DNA of 38,256 bases, from the NCBI GenBank assembly GCA_964449995.1, contig CAYVBW010000007.1:1-38256 (forward strand), read 5' to 3'. The number at the start of each line of letters is the position of its first letter. The stretch's first letter is position 1. The position numbers and the translations under genes are program-made. This DNA is from CAYVBW01 sp964449995 (GTDB lineage: Bacteria > Patescibacteriota > Microgenomatia > UBA1400 > PJMF01). Shown here in pieces: positions 15,289-23,683 of this stretch. The notes beneath the pieces were generated by a model. It was given only the letters and a program-made list of their open reading frames with translations, did not search any database and was not told the origin of the DNA.

Positions 15289-16998
15289 TTAAAACAAAAG
15301 GCTGGGCTGGGTGCTGTAGATTTTTATTTCTTCTAGATTTTTAGCAATTTCGTCATATTGTTGTGTGGTGATGTAAATTAAAGCAGCTTGATCAAACTGT
15401 TTTGCGTATCCCTGATGGGAATTGAAATCTGCAGCAGTCCAGTTTTTAGATGAAAAGTAATTAGTTTCTTCAACTACTATCAGAAAGTCACTGGTTTGCT
15501 TACCTTCAATTGTTATGTTAAAAATTTTGTGATTATCAACTTCTTCAAGTTGGAGATGACTTTCACGTAACTCTATTGCCAAAGGTGTTTCAATAATGAG
15601 TTGATTTAACATTAAATAATTGGTGTTTTCTTTGCTTCTAGGATCAAGCCAGGCTCCAAGATGTCCATATTTTTTGGTATGCGGGATATCAGCAGCAATA
15701 TGAACGACAACCCCATCCTCAGATTTATCCAGCCTTTCGGCTATAAGATATCTTAAGCCAATTTGGGTAACATCGGGTTGGAAATCATAAGCAATGGCTG
15801 CCACTGGCGTTTTTGTGTTGAGCTTTGCAATATCATTTACTAAGTTTAGTTGATTTCCAATTTGAAATAGATCCCTAGACATAATGGCTGCATGGTTAAG
15901 GGCTAGATAGCAAAATAGCACTGTAAAAAAAATAAAAAAGGAAATTTTTAGAGTATTTTTAAAAATTGTGTTAAGCAGGCAACTAAAGAGATACATGATC
16001 GCTGGCAAATGAATAAATAAATAGTATTCAGGAATTTCTTGATTGTAAAAGCTGAAGCCAATAATGGTTAATACAAGCCAGGAGAAAGAAAGCTTAATGG
16101 GAATGCTTGCTGTTTTGATTTTAGTAATGTGCCACAAGCAAAAGGTTGGAACCAATACACCTGTGAAAAAGATAGCCTCTCTACTTAAGTGAAAAAAGGC
16201 CGTTTTTCCAATATTTTTAATTGTTGTGTCTAAAAGACTAATCAATCTTTGCCACACTGAAGAAACTTCGACCACCTCTCTATGAAATAAAAAATCTTGA
16301 AGCCCTCTTAAATTAAGCCAATTATGTCTCATGTCAAAAATGAATGTTGGAATTAAACTTATTCCCAGACCTGCTAGTAAAAAGAAAGTAGCCTTGAGGT
16401 TAATTTTTTTCCACATTAGTTGGGTTCCAATAAATAAAGCGGGCAATAAAAATCCAGAGAAATGAGCTTGAAATCCTAAAAAACCACCTAGAGCAATGGT
16501 CAGGTGGTCAACTGTTGAGAGAGATTTATTTTTTAATATTGAGATTAATGGAAAAAAGACTAAAGCGCTTGAGAGAAGCGTTAAATTGGGATTCCAGGTG
16601 ATTCGGTCAAAATAAATCAAAAAAGGGGATAATGCCCAAATTAACAAAATTATCAAGGCTTGATCTTCAGATAAGTGCTTTTTAACCAGCAAATAAAGAC
16701 TAACAGCAGTTAGCAGAGAGATCGTTAAGGAAGTAGCTACAATAGTCCAGGGAGAGGATATGATCAGTAAAAGAAAAGCAGCAAGATAGTAAATAAGAGG
16801 GCCGGTAAACATACCCGCTGGTCCGGTTCTAGGGCCGATTAAAGTTAAATTTCCGCTAATTATTTCTTTAGCACTTTCTAATATTTGAACTTGGTCAAAA
16901 CCAAAAACATAAAGTTCTGGATTATAAGCTCTTAAAAAAAGTCCTGATAGGATTAGTAGAAAAATTAAAAGAAACTTTTTGTTATTAATTTTGATCAT
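15289..16998 (-). CDS. PMT-like GT-C membrane protein with FDQ in place of the DE motif
   Basis: The 569-residue protein has a first helix (about 8-24) and the outside motif GFDQVQ (33-38), where Asp35 matches the first catalytic aspartate of GT39 but the next residue is Gln36 instead of Glu. It continues with LIGPRTGPAGMFTGPLIYY, a glycine- and proline-rich loop typical of a PMT_2 subgroup common in AT-rich uncultured bacteria, and LSPFLIYFDRITWNPNL. About 11 membrane helices are followed by a soluble C-terminal region of about 170 residues without cysteine clusters. It sits 20 bases downstream of the gene at 17019 on the same strand, suggesting a two-gene operon. The likely role is transfer of a sugar from polyprenyl phosphate. 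The altered pair means specificity may differ from the DE-containing members here. Confidence 0.78.
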   Translation of the reverse strand: MIKINNKKFLLIFLLILSGLFLRAYNPELYVFGFDQVQILESAKEIISGNLTLIGPRTGPAGMFTGPLIYYLAAFLLLIISSPWTIVATSLTISLLTAVSLYLLVKKHLSEDQALIILLIWALSPFLIYFDRITWNPNLTLLSSALVFFPLISILKNKSLSTVDHLTIALGGFLGFQAHFSGFLLPALFIGTQLMWKKINLKATFFLLAGLGISLIPTFIFDMRHNWLNLRGLQDFLFHREVVEVSSVWQRLISLLDTTIKNIGKTAFFHLSREAIFFTGVLVPTFCLWHITKIKTASIPIKLSFSWLVLTIIGFSFYNQEIPEYYLFIHLPAIMYLFSCLLNTIFKNTLKISFFIFFTVLFCYLALNHAAIMSRDLFQIGNQLNLVNDIAKLNTKTPVAAIAYDFQPDVTQIGLRYLIAERLDKSEDGVVVHIAADIPHTKKYGHLGAWLDPRSKENTNYLMLNQLIIETPLAIELRESHLQLEEVDNHKIFNITIEGKQTSDFLIVVEETNYFSSKNWTAADFNSHQGYAKQFDQAALIYITTQQYDEIAKNLEEIKIYSTQPSLLF

Positions 16999-17018
16999 TG
17001 TTTACAGATAAATTTACT

Positions 17019-18923
17019 TTATAAATTATATAAAAAGAGTTGTCCCTCAACTTGATAGACGAGATTTCCTATTGATTTAGTCATTATTTTATTTGAAATT
17101 AGTTTGGTTGCTTGAGGGTATTTTTTTATTAAGTTCTCAGGTTCATGCTCGATTAAGTGAACTAAGTCGTCTTCTTTGTTTTCTAGCGTTGTTCCAACGA
17201 TTTTTAGTTGAATTGGGTTTGCATAAACCACTTGGGCTTCAGTAACAGCTGACACTATGGCTGTACTAAAAATTCTACCAGCTCTGGGATCAATAATAAC
17301 TATGTCTGTTGGATCAATTTTTTTTACCAGTTGAATTTTATTTTGGTCAATTGGTGTTTCAAAAGAATATTTGATCAAGGCTACTTGAATTACAGTGGGT
17401 AAAGAAAGTACTGACACAGAGAGTGTGAAAAGCATTAACAAAACTATATTTTTTTGAGTAACTATTGCATGAAGTTTGGTTAATAGAATTGCACAGAAAA
17501 TGTTAGCTAAAACTAAAGCATAATACCAAAATTGAATTGTATTCCAAACAACTCCTCTTTGAATAAATAAAAGTGGGAAAATCGAGCCGAAGAGAAAACC
17601 AACCAAGACGATTAAGTGAAAGGAGTGGGTTCTAATTTTTTTAAAAATAACTAATGGAACAAGAGCGAATACCAATGACCTAATTCCCAAATTACCAATA
17701 TAAAAAATTATTAGCTGCATTACTCTCAAAAGGAAAACTCTGATTAAATTTCCTTGCTCTCTATAGTAGTTTTTCATGATTTTTAAATGAGTGGCATCAA
17801 GCCTATCAGGAGATGTAATCATTGTGTCTAAAAACCACAGTGGTTCATAGAGAAAAGTTGAAGATCCAAAGTCAATGAGCAGCAAAATAAAAGGCAATGA
17901 GGTAATCCCTAGCGCTAGCGCCCAAATTAAAGGCTGCAAGTTTTTGAGTTTAATTAGTTGAATTAGTAAATAGACCCCATATAATAATGAAAAAATTATA
18001 AAAGCATAGCCTTTAAAACCTAAGCTGCTTGTGATGAGCAAAATAAGTGGCAGCTGTACTCTCCACCTCATTTCTTTGGAATTTTTTAAATCGATTAGCA
18101 TAATCAGCAGCAATAGGTAGGTTAATGCCAGCGTTAAGATTGTTTGCGGATTTATCATAGAGGCAAAAGTTTGGCTGACCCAAAAGCTAGAATCATGCCA
18201 TTGATTGTGGGGCAAAAACAATGGAATAAGATAAGCAAAGCTGCCTGCAAAAAAGGTAAGAAAAAGAAGATAACCAGAAGTTAACAACCCCCCTAATCTT
18301 TTACCTAGTGTGATTGCGCTGCCAGCCAATAAACCTGTTAATACAAAGGGGAAAAATTGGAAATAAACTACAGGCACAGAGATGCCAAAAACTCCACTCA
18401 TGCCAGCAATAATCAAATCATAAAAATAATGATAGTTAGTTAACTGCAGTGTGTAGTTAGATGGATGTTCTGGGGGAATTCCTGTTTTAAGTTTATTAAT
18501 TAAGGCTATGTGCCACACGCTGTCATGAAGTTGTCCAGGTTGAAAGACTAATTCACCATTGATTATCACCCAAGAAAAAATAATGGTGGCTGACATGCTC
18601 ACAACAGCTATAAATCCCAAAAGGGAAATAACCCGGTGTCTTTTGAATAAGCTCCATGATTTTTGAAAGAAAAGTCTCAAATCCCTATAGTTGATTAACC
18701 CGATACTCAGTGATATGAGGGAAAAATAATAAGCCTTTGGGCCAATTAAATGCCCTAAGAAAAAAAATATACTGCTATTAATTGCTAATGCTAAAAAAAT
18801 TCCAACCAGAGCTTTTTCTAAGCTGCTTAATTTTAATGGAATTGTTTTTGCAAGCCACAGACCAAATGATAAATATTGAAATATAAAAACAATGGCAGCA
18901 AAGAATAAATTTATGAAAAACAT
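17019..18923 (-). CDS. large GT-C-like membrane protein of unknown specificity
   Basis: This 634-residue protein has some 13 to 15 hydrophobic segments. The first large outside loop carries LHDSVWH (132-138), PPEHPSNY (150-157) and LTNYHYFYDL (161-170). An acidic residue with histidine a few positions on, a PP..P motif and a tyrosine/histidine-rich L.YHYF element recall uncharacterised membrane proteins that I believe belong to the wider GT-C group. I cannot place it in a named family with confidence. The last 110 residues are soluble, containing DIVIIDPRAGRIFSTAIVSA, and end in a short hydrophobic strand. It is first in a two-gene minus-strand unit with the PMT-like gene and is divergent from the GT2 gene at 19014. 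It could be a glycosyltransferase or a glycan polymerase (Wzy-like). Confidence 0.6.
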   Translation of the reverse strand: MFFINLFFAAIVFIFQYLSFGLWLAKTIPLKLSSLEKALVGIFLALAINSSIFFFLGHLIGPKAYYFSLISLSIGLINYRDLRLFFQKSWSLFKRHRVISLLGFIAVVSMSATIIFSWVIINGELVFQPGQLHDSVWHIALINKLKTGIPPEHPSNYTLQLTNYHYFYDLIIAGMSGVFGISVPVVYFQFFPFVLTGLLAGSAITLGKRLGGLLTSGYLLFLTFFAGSFAYLIPLFLPHNQWHDSSFWVSQTFASMINPQTILTLALTYLLLLIMLIDLKNSKEMRWRVQLPLILLITSSLGFKGYAFIIFSLLYGVYLLIQLIKLKNLQPLIWALALGITSLPFILLLIDFGSSTFLYEPLWFLDTMITSPDRLDATHLKIMKNYYREQGNLIRVFLLRVMQLIIFYIGNLGIRSLVFALVPLVIFKKIRTHSFHLIVLVGFLFGSIFPLLFIQRGVVWNTIQFWYYALVLANIFCAILLTKLHAIVTQKNIVLLMLFTLSVSVLSLPTVIQVALIKYSFETPIDQNKIQLVKKIDPTDIVIIDPRAGRIFSTAIVSAVTEAQVVYANPIQLKIVGTTLENKEDDLVHLIEHEPENLIKKYPQATKLISNKIMTKSIGNLVYQVEGQLFLYNL

Positions 18924-18997
18924 TTTTTATTTTTTTGTTTGCCTATACAGTTTATCATGAAGTTTTAAGCAAAAATGAGCTGAATTTGATCAGATCA

Positions 18998-19006
18998 TGA
19001 TATGAT
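18998..19006 (+). promoter_or_regulatory. extended -10 promoter, leaderless type
   Basis: TGATATGAT is a TGn plus -10-like TATGAT. Seven bases separate it from the ATG at 19014, so the predicted transcript begins at the start codon. This position also argues against the upstream ATG at 19002, which lies inside the promoter element. Confidence 0.5.
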
Positions 19007-19013
19007 AGATTAT

Positions 19014-19811
19014 ATGATTTCGGTCGTTTTAGCTACTTATAATGAAGAAAAAAATATTGAGCAATGTCTGAAATCTGTGACAGGTTTTGCTGATGAAATT
19101 GTAGTTGTAGATGGTAACTCTACAGACAAAACAGCATCATTGGCAAATAATCTGGGCGCTAAAGTGATTACCACCACTAACAAAACAAACTTTCATATTA
19201 ATAAACAAATGGCCATTGATGCTGCTCAGGGTGAAGTTATTTTGCAATTAGATGCTGATGAAGTGGCAGACGCTCAATTAAAAGAATTTATTGAAAAATT
19301 ACACTATGATCGGGTTGTTGGAAAGGCGGTTCCTCTAGATTCTCAACCGGTTGCCTGGTGGGTGAGACGGAAAAACTTTTTTATGGGAGGTTTTTTAAAA
19401 AAAGGCGGGCAGTATCCAGATCCAGTTATCCGGCTTTTTATTAAAGGCAAAGCAAGGCTACCTCAACGGGATGTTCATGAGCAAATGCATGTCAAAGGTG
19501 AAGTGGGATGGGCTCAAGGTCACCTGATTCATTATAGTAATCCCACCTTTGCTGATTATTGGCGTAAGTTTAAAACTTATACCTCATTTCAAGCTCACCA
19601 ACTTAAGCGCAGAAATTTTAGAATAAATATTTTTTCCTTGGTTAATTATTTATTGATTAAACCAGTTATCACTTTTTTTAAGTTATTTATTAGACATTTG
19701 GGAATTTTGGATGGCTTGAGAGGATTGGTTTTTGCTTTTATGAGTGCTTTGCATCATCCAGTAGTGATTATAAAATTAATTAATCTTAAATTAACTACAA
19801 ATCAAAAATGA
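19014..19811 (+). CDS. GT2 family glycosyltransferase, WaaE/KdtX-like, copy 1
   Basis: I start the gene at ATG 19014 (265 residues), because the family begins right at the first strand (ISVVLATYNEE) and because 19002 overlaps the likely -10. The GT-A fold shows LATYNEEKNIE (6-16), the nucleotide-sugar motif VVDGNSTDKT (31-40) and the metal-binding LDADE (79-83). Conserved HINKQMAIDAAQGEV and a basic C-terminal half with partly hydrophobic helices (about 200-250) suggest membrane association. This WaaE/KdtX-like group adds sugars to lipid-linked glycans in the cytoplasm. It overlaps the next gene by four bases (ATGA), so the two are translationally coupled. Donor sugar is unknown; a similar enzyme lies at 21735. 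Confidence 0.87.
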   Translation: MISVVLATYNEEKNIEQCLKSVTGFADEIVVVDGNSTDKTASLANNLGAKVITTTNKTNFHINKQMAIDAAQGEVILQLDADEVADAQLKEFIEKLHYDRVVGKAVPLDSQPVAWWVRRKNFFMGGFLKKGGQYPDPVIRLFIKGKARLPQRDVHEQMHVKGEVGWAQGHLIHYSNPTFADYWRKFKTYTSFQAHQLKRRNFRINIFSLVNYLLIKPVITFFKLFIRHLGILDGLRGLVFAFMSALHHPVVIIKLINLKLTTNQK

Positions 19812-20716
19812 AAAAACTTTCAGCCGTTATTAATACCAAAAATGCCGCTGCTACTCTTAAAAAAACTCTTGAATCTGTAAAATTTGCTGATGAAATTATT
19901 GTGGTTGATATGCATAGCGTTGATGATACTCGCAAAATTGCTCAAAAATATACAAGCAAGATATTTTTGCACAAAGACTTAAAATATGCTGACCCAGCTC
20001 GAGATTTTGCTATTAACAAAGCTAATGGCGATTTGATTTTAGTGATAGATGCTGATGAGATAGTTCCGGCTGATTTAAAAAAATACATTAAAACAATTCT
20101 TACGTTAGAAAAAACAGCTGATATATATTTAATTCCCAGACAAAATATTATTTTTGGACAGAAAATGAAACACACAGGCTGGTGGCCCGACTATCATCCT
20201 AGATTGTTTAAAAAAGGTCAAATAAAATGGCCTTCAGGCGTCCACCAACACCCAGTTCTTTCTGGAAAGGTTCAAAAATTACCAGAAAAAGAATCGCTGG
20301 CTTTAATCCACCACAATTATCAGGATGTTGCTTCATATTTTGAAAAACTTAATATCTACACCCAAATCAAGGCTGAAGAGGCTAGCTCTGGCTTTGGTGA
20401 AACAGTGACTCCAGTGGGTATGATTCAAGCTTTTTTTGATGAATTTTTCAAGAGATTTTTTGTATTATCTGGTTATAAAGATCAAGTGGCTGGGATAGGT
20501 TTATCATTTTTGCAGGCAGCTTATGAACTTACTGTCAAGCTTAAAATATGGGAACTGCAGGATCAACCGGAAAATAAACAAAGTCCACAGGAAATTGTTA
20601 ATGCGCTAGAAATAACTAGAAATCATCTTAATTATTGGTTGGCTGATTGGAAGGTCAAAAATACTGCCGGGTTAATTAATATCTATTGGCGTATCAGACG
20701 CAAGCTTAGGTTTTAG
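19808..20716 (+). CDS. GT2 family glycosyltransferase, WaaE/KdtX-like, copy 2
   Basis: This 302-residue enzyme begins in the ATGA overlap with the previous gene. It has AVINTKNAAATLKKTLES, ADEIIVVDMHSVDDT (about 27-41) and the metal-binding VIDADEIV (79-86), the last two paralleling the gene at 19014. Here the region after the core has HTGWWPDYHPRLFKKG and HQHPV, typical of the group. There is no strong membrane helix. The C-terminal 80 residues contain an amphipathic part with KLKIWELQDQPENKQS and may form helices. It is a second member of a set of three similar enzymes, each likely adding a different sugar or linkage. A cytoplasmic role in building a lipid-linked oligosaccharide is inferred from the family and neighbours. 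Confidence 0.87.
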   Translation: MKKLSAVINTKNAAATLKKTLESVKFADEIIVVDMHSVDDTRKIAQKYTSKIFLHKDLKYADPARDFAINKANGDLILVIDADEIVPADLKKYIKTILTLEKTADIYLIPRQNIIFGQKMKHTGWWPDYHPRLFKKGQIKWPSGVHQHPVLSGKVQKLPEKESLALIHHNYQDVASYFEKLNIYTQIKAEEASSGFGETVTPVGMIQAFFDEFFKRFFVLSGYKDQVAGIGLSFLQAAYELTVKLKIWELQDQPENKQSPQEIVNALEITRNHLNYWLADWKVKNTAGLINIYWRIRRKLRF

Positions 20717-20747
20717 TTATTTCAATCACATTTAGGAGGGTTTTTCT

Positions 20748-20756
20748 TGTTATAAT
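20748..20756 (+). promoter_or_regulatory. extended -10 promoter upstream of the GT2 gene at 20768
   Basis: TGTTATAAT is a consensus -10 hexamer with the TGn extension, the best promoter match I found. The ATG at 20768 is 11 bases after it, which predicts a leader of about five bases or fewer, too short for a ribosome binding site. Confidence 0.55.
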
Positions 20757-20767
20757 AAAGTTCACTC

Positions 20768-21709
20768 ATGCCAGACGGATTGCCATTAATCTCTATCATC
20801 ATTGTTAATTATGATACTCCCGATTTAACCACTCAATGTTTGCAGAGTTTGCAACAGCTTGTTCATGAGGGGTTTGAGTACAATATTTTGGTGGTTGATA
20901 ATGGATCACAAAAGCCGTATAAAATTCCCAAAAAAATATCTGATTCTAAAAAAACACAAGCTAGGGAAATCAAACTTATTAGGACAGAGGCCAATATTGG
21001 CTTCACCGGGGGCAATAATTTGGGTATGAGTCACGCAGTCAAGTATTATAATTCAGATTATTTTTTATTGCTCAATTCCGACACTATAGTTGAGCCTGAC
21101 TTTCTTCAAAAATTATTTTTGTGTATACAGGGCGAGAGGCGTGGTCTTGCCACTAGTAAAATTTATTTTGAAAAAGGATGTGAGTTTTATCCAGAAAGCT
21201 ATAAAAAGGATGAATTAGGAAAAGTTATTTGGTTTGCAGGGGGAACAATTGATTGGCCTAATTTAATGGCTTTTCACAGGGGTGTGGATGAAGTTGATTA
21301 TGGTCAGTTTGACCATCTCACAAAGACAGACTTTGCTACTGGCTGCTGTATGCTGATTAAAAGAGAGGTGATTGAAAAGATTGGAATTTTAGATAAAAGG
21401 TATTTCTTATATCTAGAGGACGTTGACTTTAGTGTTAGAGCTGTTAAAAAAGGTTACAGTATTGTGTTTTGTCCTGAGTCAGTGGTTTATCATAAAAACG
21501 CAGGTTCCACTGGAGGTTCTGGTTCTCCAATTCATTTTTATTATCAAACAAGAAATAGATTATTATTCTTTTTAAAATATGGTAGATTAAGATCAAAAAT
21601 AACAGCTTTTAGGTTTTGGTTGCGCTTAATGTTTAGCAAGAACTCGGTTGAACGCAAAGTTGCTTTTGACTATTTATTAAAAAGATATGGCAAACAGCCA
21701 GTTGTTTAA
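20768..21709 (+). CDS. GT2 family glycosyltransferase, rhamnosyltransferase (WbbL/RfbN)-like
   Basis: The 313-residue protein has ISIIIVNYDTPDLT (8-21), the donor motif VVDNGS (42-47), IGFTGGNNLG (77-86), the metal site LNSDT (102-106) and the acceptor-side FATGCCMLIKRE (189-200) with YLEDVDFS (215-222), where the acidic ED.D is likely catalytic. This is the pattern of the WbbL/RfbN-like branch of GT2, whose characterised members often transfer rhamnose from dTDP-rhamnose. The rmlB and rmlD-like genes at the left end fit with such a donor, though they are 19 kb away. No membrane helix is evident. The next gene begins 25 bases downstream on the same strand. Donor identity is inference. Confidence 0.87.
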   Translation: MPDGLPLISIIIVNYDTPDLTTQCLQSLQQLVHEGFEYNILVVDNGSQKPYKIPKKISDSKKTQAREIKLIRTEANIGFTGGNNLGMSHAVKYYNSDYFLLLNSDTIVEPDFLQKLFLCIQGERRGLATSKIYFEKGCEFYPESYKKDELGKVIWFAGGTIDWPNLMAFHRGVDEVDYGQFDHLTKTDFATGCCMLIKREVIEKIGILDKRYFLYLEDVDFSVRAVKKGYSIVFCPESVVYHKNAGSTGGSGSPIHFYYQTRNRLLFFLKYGRLRSKITAFRFWLRLMFSKNSVERKVAFDYLLKRYGKQPVV

Positions 21710-21734
21710 TTAACTTTTTATATTTAATGAATTT

Positions 21735-22568
21735 ATGAACAGTAAAATTACAGCCATAATTATTGCAAAAGATGAAGCCGATGTTTTGGCAAATTGTATC
21801 AAAACCATAGCTTGGGCTGATCAAATTTTAGTGATTGATTGCAACTCAACTGATAAGACAGGGGAAGTCGCTGAAAACCTAGGCGCCAAAGTGATTCATT
21901 TTTCTCATTCTTCATTTGCCAGAATACGCAATGAGGCACTCGGTAATGTTGAGACTGATTGGTTGTTTTATATTGATGCTGATGAGCGAGTTACCCCTAT
22001 TTTAGCCAAAGAAATTTTAGTTCATGTTGAAACTCAGGATGCGCCAGTGATGTCCATGAAGCGAAAAAATATTTGTTATGGATCAGAGTTTAAGCACGGA
22101 GGCTGGGAGCAGGATGAAGTGATACGTGTTTTTCGCAAAGATGCATTAAAAAAATGGACAGGAAAAATTCACGAAAGTCCTATTTATGAGGGAAAGAAAT
22201 TACTTTTGCATAGTCCTTTAATCCATTTAACCCACCGAGATACTATTCAGGGGCTAAAAAAGACTATTGATTGGACTCCAATTGAAGCTGAGCTGCTTTA
22301 TAAAAGCAATATCCCGCAAGTAAAGTTTTTAACAATTTTGCGCAAAGGTTTTATGGAGTTTTTCCGCAGAGGTTTGGTTAAAAAGGGTTATAAAGATGGT
22401 ATGCCTGGCTTAGTTGAGGCTCTTATTCAGGGAATTAATCGGATGCTGGTTTACATACAAGTCTGGGAACAACAACAATCACCCAGTTTACCAGATCAAT
22501 ATCGCAAACAGGAAATTAAAATTGCAAAAATGTGGGATCAAGAAGATATCAAAGATTTTAAGCCCTAG
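21735..22568 (+). CDS. GT2 family glycosyltransferase, WaaE/KdtX-like, copy 3
   Basis: This 277-residue protein is the third WaaE-like enzyme in the window. It shows ITAIIIAKDEADVLANC (5-21), ADQILVIDCNSTDKTGEVA (28-46), FARIRNEALG (61-70) and YIDADERV (79-86), followed by FKHGGWEQDEVIRVFRK and KIHES, as expected for the group. It differs enough from the copies at 19014 and 19808 to suggest old duplication or separate recruitment. There is no Shine-Dalgarno before its ATG. It is followed three bases later by a GT4 gene, so these are probably co-transcribed. Likely role: cytoplasmic addition of a sugar to the growing lipid-linked glycan. Confidence 0.87.
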   Translation: MNSKITAIIIAKDEADVLANCIKTIAWADQILVIDCNSTDKTGEVAENLGAKVIHFSHSSFARIRNEALGNVETDWLFYIDADERVTPILAKEILVHVETQDAPVMSMKRKNICYGSEFKHGGWEQDEVIRVFRKDALKKWTGKIHESPIYEGKKLLLHSPLIHLTHRDTIQGLKKTIDWTPIEAELLYKSNIPQVKFLTILRKGFMEFFRRGLVKKGYKDGMPGLVEALIQGINRMLVYIQVWEQQQSPSLPDQYRKQEIKIAKMWDQEDIKDFKP

Positions 22569-22571
22569 TTT

Positions 22572-23681
22572 ATGAAAATTTGTTTTTATAGTCCTTATTT
22601 TCCCAATAGTTTTGGTGGAGGAGAAAAGTATTTATTGGATGCGGCTTTGGCTGCTGCCAGCAATAAACAATATCAGGTTAATTTTGCCATTTCCTCTAAA
22701 GAACCACTCTCAAGACAAAAGTTAGTCAAAATTAAAAAAAACTATCAAGAATTTATGGGTCAAAAGTTGACTGGAATTGAGTTTATCAATACACCGCTGG
22801 GAGCTGATAATAAAAAATTTAAAAAATTATTCTGGACTAAAAATTTTGATGTTTTGTTTTATCTAACAGATGGCAGCTTATTTTTTTCATTAGCAAAAAA
22901 AAATATTTTACATATTCAAGTGCCCTTCAAGCTTGATAAATCTAGTTTTATGCAGCGCCAAAAACTAAAAAATTGGCAAATTAAAACCACCAACTCTGAG
23001 TTTACCAAAAGCATAGTCGAACCTTCATGGCCTGTAAAAGTTGATTTTGTTCATCAGCCCATGGTAGATGCGGAATCGATTATCAATAAAACAGATTTTT
23101 CTCAAAAGGAGAAAGTAATTTTAAATGTGGGCCGATTTTTCCCACAACTTCATAGTAAAAGACAGGACATTTTGGTAAAAATTTTTAATAAAATGCTCAC
23201 CAAATATAAAAAGGAAGCTAAGGAATGGCAGCTGGTATTAATCGGCAGCGTTGAAGATGCTGACTATGCACAACGAGTTCACAAGTTAGCTCAAGGCTTG
23301 CCTATTAAAATTTTACATGACGTAAGCCGTGATGAGTTGATCGGTTGGTTTACTCGCAGCAGCATATATTGGCATGCTACTGGCTATCGCATTAATGATG
23401 AAAAAACCCCAGAAAAACTAGAGCATTTTGGGATTACTACTGTTGAAGCTATGGCTGCTGGTAATGTGCCAATAGTACTAGGTAAGGGTGGACAAGTAGA
23501 GGTAGTGGGTGAAAATTTAATTGATTGGACTTGGCTGACTCAGGAGAACTGTATAAAAAATACGATTCAACTTATTCGGCATCCAGATCTGAGGTCCAAC
23601 TTGCAAAGATTAGCTCAACAGCAGGCTCAAGCATTTTCTCCAGATAAATTTGCCAATAAACTTCAAAAAATTATTACTTAA
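22572..23681 (+). CDS. GT4 family glycosyltransferase (GT-B fold)
   Basis: The 369-residue protein starts with KICFYSPYFPNSFGGGEKYL, where the glycine-rich turn (15-17) is the usual N-terminal acceptor-side loop of GT4. The C-terminal domain opens with ILNVGRFFPQLHSKRQD (Arg and Lys for the nucleotide-diphosphate) and contains EHFGITTVEAMAAGNVPIV, the E-x7-E donor-binding motif. The insertion TGYRINDEKTPEKLEHFG is as in mannosyl- and related transferases that carry a long helix before the motif. No membrane helix is seen. It lies three bases after one gene and two bases before the next. Donor sugar is unknown. Confidence 0.88.
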   Translation: MKICFYSPYFPNSFGGGEKYLLDAALAAASNKQYQVNFAISSKEPLSRQKLVKIKKNYQEFMGQKLTGIEFINTPLGADNKKFKKLFWTKNFDVLFYLTDGSLFFSLAKKNILHIQVPFKLDKSSFMQRQKLKNWQIKTTNSEFTKSIVEPSWPVKVDFVHQPMVDAESIINKTDFSQKEKVILNVGRFFPQLHSKRQDILVKIFNKMLTKYKKEAKEWQLVLIGSVEDADYAQRVHKLAQGLPIKILHDVSRDELIGWFTRSSIYWHATGYRINDEKTPEKLEHFGITTVEAMAAGNVPIVLGKGGQVEVVGENLIDWTWLTQENCIKNTIQLIRHPDLRSNLQRLAQQQAQAFSPDKFANKLQKIIT

Positions 23682-23683
23682 CT

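Noticed and set aside
19809..19811. Use of TGA as glycine as in Gracilibacteria
   Set aside because: TGA closes this frame and several others (for example at 30271-30273) at natural protein ends beside the next gene, so it is a stop.
20734..20740. AGGAGGG as ribosome binding site for the gene at 20768
   Set aside because: It is 27 bases from the ATG and lies upstream of the likely -10 TATAAT, so it is probably not in the transcript.
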